Assembly: GCA_012514045.1 (NCBI GenBank)
Contig: JAAZBA010000402.1
Coordinates: forward strand, 1-16,787
Origin: Clostridiales bacterium
GTDB lineage: Bacteria > Bacillota > Clostridia > Oscillospirales > QAMX01
DNA: 16,787 bases
Reading direction: 5' to 3'
Part shown: positions 14,977-16,787 of the stretch, in pieces
Layout: each line of letters starts with the position of its first letter
Numbering within the stretch: position 1 is the first letter of the stretch
Translations under genes and position numbers: made by a program
The notes under the pieces: generated by a model
Told to the model about the DNA's origin: nothing
Database searches by the model: none
What the model saw: only the letters and a program-made list of their open reading frames with translations

Positions 14977-15005
14977 TTTACATTACACGGGTTTTGTGGT
15001 AAAAT
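14977..15005 (+). promoter_or_regulatory. Sigma-A promoter for the GH106-like gene
   Basis: TTTACA (14977-14982), a 17-bp spacer and TAAAAT (15000-15005) predict a start near 15012, 25 bases before the ATG. The preceding terminator and this promoter make the glycosidase a separate transcription unit. Confidence 0.72.
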
Positions 15006-15036
15006 CTGTTTAAAATAATACGGAGGGAACGATTTC

Positions 15037-16787
15037 ATGAGTTTATACAATAAGCTTTCCGACTGTATGCAAGGCAACGTGCCGGGAGAATATGTGCTTC
15101 CTTTTTTCTGGCAGCATGGTGAGCCCCATGAGCGGCTAAAAGAGGAAATCGACGCTATAGAGCGTTCAAGCGTCAGGGAGTTCTGCGTTGAAAGCCGTAC
15201 CCATGAAGAGTTCGGACGCGAGCAGTGGTGGATCGACTTCAAATACATCCTTGATGAGGCAAAAAGAAGGGATATGCGGGTATGGCTTCTGGACGACAAG
15301 CGCTTCCCCACTGGCTATGCCAATGGCTATGTAGAGGAGCATCCGGAGCTTAAGAAGAAGCTTATCCGTCTCGACTGGAGAGACTACGCAGGTCCCAGAA
15401 AGAATATACGCACCATGGCGCTCCCGATAGATAGCGATGAGAGCTTCCTTTCCATCGTTGCCTACCGCAGGGAGGGCAACGGAAACGAGTTCTGCGGCGA
15501 GCCTATCGACCTGCTCCCAACCCTTAAGGACGGACTTCTCTCCTGGGACGTCCCCGAGGGCACCTGGAGAGTTTATTTTATCATAAATACCAGGAAAACC
15601 GTAGAGTCCGAATGGATCGACGTGCTCAATCCTGAATCCTGTAAGGCAATGCTAAAAGCGGTGTATGAGCCTCACTACAAGCGTTTCTCTAAATACTTCG
15701 GCAACACCTTTGCGGGATTCTTCTCTGATGAGCCCCGTTTCGGCAATGATCATCACACCTATGATTCCTGCCTCGGAAAGCCCGGTATGCCGGTGCCCTG
15801 GAGGGAGGATCTCCCGGAGCTTATAGCCAAGGAATCCGGCATGGACATAAAGAAAGTCAAGCTTCTCCTCCCTGCCCTTTTCCATCCCTATAAGGGGAAT
15901 GAGCTCCATCTGCTGCGCTTAACCTACATGGATGTGGTGACAAAGCTCTACAGGGACAACTTTGAGAAGATGCTGGGCGACTGGTGCAGGAAGCGCGGAG
16001 TGCTCTATATCGGCCACATTATCGAGGACATGAACACCCATATGCGCCTGGGCTACGGAGCGGGCCACTTCTTCCGCGCCCTTGAGCATCAGGACATGGG
16101 TGGCATGGACATTGTTCTCCAACAGATTATACCGGGCATGCTGGACACCGATCACTGCGCTCCCGTGGGCGGGAACCTTATCGATCCCGAATTCTTCCAC
16201 TATCTTATCGCCAAGCTCCCCTCCTCCCAGTCCCACGTAAATCCCCGCATGAAGGGCAGAGCCATGTGCGAAATCTATGGCGCCTTCGGCTGGGCTGAGG
16301 GAATACCCATGATGAAGCAGCTGACGGATCATATGCTTGTCAACGGCATCAACCACTATGTACCCCACGCCTTCTCACCAAAGTACCCCGACAGTGATTG
16401 CCCTCCCCACTTCTACGCGAATGGGCTTAACCCTCAATTCGAGGCTTTCGGGGAGCTTATGAAATATATGGCTCGCTGCTCCCACCTTATTTCCCATGGT
16501 ACCCACATTGCTCCCGTTGCGGTGCTCTACAACGCGGAAGCCGAGTGGGCTGCGGGAGAGTACGACTTCGTCCAGGCTGTGGGACGTTGTCTTATCCGAT
16601 CCCAGATCGACTTTGATGTGCTAAGCGAGGACACAATCGCTTCCCTTGAGGTAAAGGACAACTGTCTTCTTGCCGGAAACGAAAGCTACAGAGCCCTCAT
16701 TATCCCGAAAAGCGAGTTTCTTACCGACAGCATGATAGCGGATCTGCAGAGATTTATTGATTCCGGTCTCACCGTTATAGTTGCCGC
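15037..16787 (+). CDS. GH106-like glycoside hydrolase (3' end cut by window edge)
   Basis: The frame is open from ATG 15037 to the right edge, giving 583 residues; the rest lies outside. GGAGGGA lies 8 bases upstream. There is no signal peptide, so it should act on imported substrate in the cytoplasm. The N-terminus reads LPFFWQHGEP (21-30), then a barrel-type region with REFCVESR (47-54) and MRVWLLDDKRFPTGYANG (80-97). After an inserted beta-rich part (about 110-190) come FAGFFSDEP (225-233) and AMCEIYGAFGW (409-419). Glu232 and Glu412 are the likely acid pair, comparable to those in the alpha-L-rhamnosidase family GH106 and related retaining or inverting barrels. The C-terminal LIIPKSEFLTD stretch (554-564) resembles the glutamine-amidotransferase-like domain of such enzymes. 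Glycosidase is likely; the GH106 label and any rhamnosidase activity are tentative. Confidence 0.7.
   Translation, partial: MSLYNKLSDCMQGNVPGEYVLPFFWQHGEPHERLKEEIDAIERSSVREFCVESRTHEEFGREQWWIDFKYILDEAKRRDMRVWLLDDKRFPTGYANGYVEEHPELKKKLIRLDWRDYAGPRKNIRTMALPIDSDESFLSIVAYRREGNGNEFCGEPIDLLPTLKDGLLSWDVPEGTWRVYFIINTRKTVESEWIDVLNPESCKAMLKAVYEPHYKRFSKYFGNTFAGFFSDEPRFGNDHHTYDSCLGKPGMPVPWREDLPELIAKESGMDIKKVKLLLPALFHPYKGNELHLLRLTYMDVVTKLYRDNFEKMLGDWCRKRGVLYIGHIIEDMNTHMRLGYGAGHFFRALEHQDMGGMDIVLQQIIPGMLDTDHCAPVGGNLIDPEFFHYLIAKLPSSQSHVNPRMKGRAMCEIYGAFGWAEGIPMMKQLTDHMLVNGINHYVPHAFSPKYPDSDCPPHFYANGLNPQFEAFGELMKYMARCSHLISHGTHIAPVAVLYNAEAEWAAGEYDFVQAVGRCLIRSQIDFDVLSEDTIASLEVKDNCLLAGNESYRALIIPKSEFLTDSMIADLQRFIDSGLTVIVA

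Noticed and set aside
14969..14984. Catabolite-repression (cre) site overlapping the -35 box of the GH106-like gene
   Set aside because: ACATGCGCTTTACA resembles a cre half-site but has an extra T and a mismatched left half, so it does not fit the 14-bp consensus.

Overview
The window looks like chromosomal DNA of a strictly anaerobic, low-to-mid GC Firmicute, most likely a gut or rumen Clostridia member. The evidence is strong GGAGG-type ribosome binding sites, good sigma-A promoters with 17-18 bp spacers, a lipoprotein-anchored sugar-binding protein, the Firmicutes-style truB-ribF pair, and two oxygen-sensitive enzyme types (a glycyl radical enzyme and a three-cluster radical SAM maturase). 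No phage, IS element, CRISPR array, rRNA or tRNA was seen. The species cannot be named from this sequence.

Layout. (1) 1-1867: an AraC-family regulator on the minus strand, cut by the left edge, diverges from a D-2-hydroxyacid dehydrogenase that ends at a perfect 17-bp terminator stem. (2) 1929-6543: a two-gene transcription unit with its own promoter and terminator. It encodes a cytoplasmic TIM-barrel, glycosidase-like protein of no family I can name, and a glycyl radical enzyme with an intact C-terminal radical loop but an unusual active-site loop (Cys-Trp-Gly where most dehydratase/lyase members have Cys-x-Glu). (3) 6653-9611: a promoter, then truB, ribF and an anaerobic sulfatase-maturating radical SAM enzyme, tightly packed. 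(4) 9612-10056: an AT-rich, gene-free control region with a 20-bp-spaced direct repeat and two promoter candidates. (5) 10057-14946: a sugar ABC importer operon (lipoprotein binding protein, perfect 13-bp stem-loop, two LplB/LplC-type permeases, sugar isomerase/epimerase-like TIM barrel, terminator) with no ATPase gene. (6) 14954-16787: a palindromic operator candidate, a promoter, and a large GH106-like glycosidase cut by the right edge.

Inferred role. The importer brings in an oligosaccharide or glycoside, and the two glycosidase-like proteins, neither with a signal peptide, would act on it in the cytoplasm. The isomerase/epimerase-like protein, the 2-hydroxyacid dehydrogenase and the glycyl radical enzyme would process the released sugar, aglycone or derived acid. 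The substrate cannot be read from the sequence. The most novel part is the pairing of the unassigned glycosidase-like protein with the divergent glycyl radical enzyme. No activase for that enzyme is encoded in the window.
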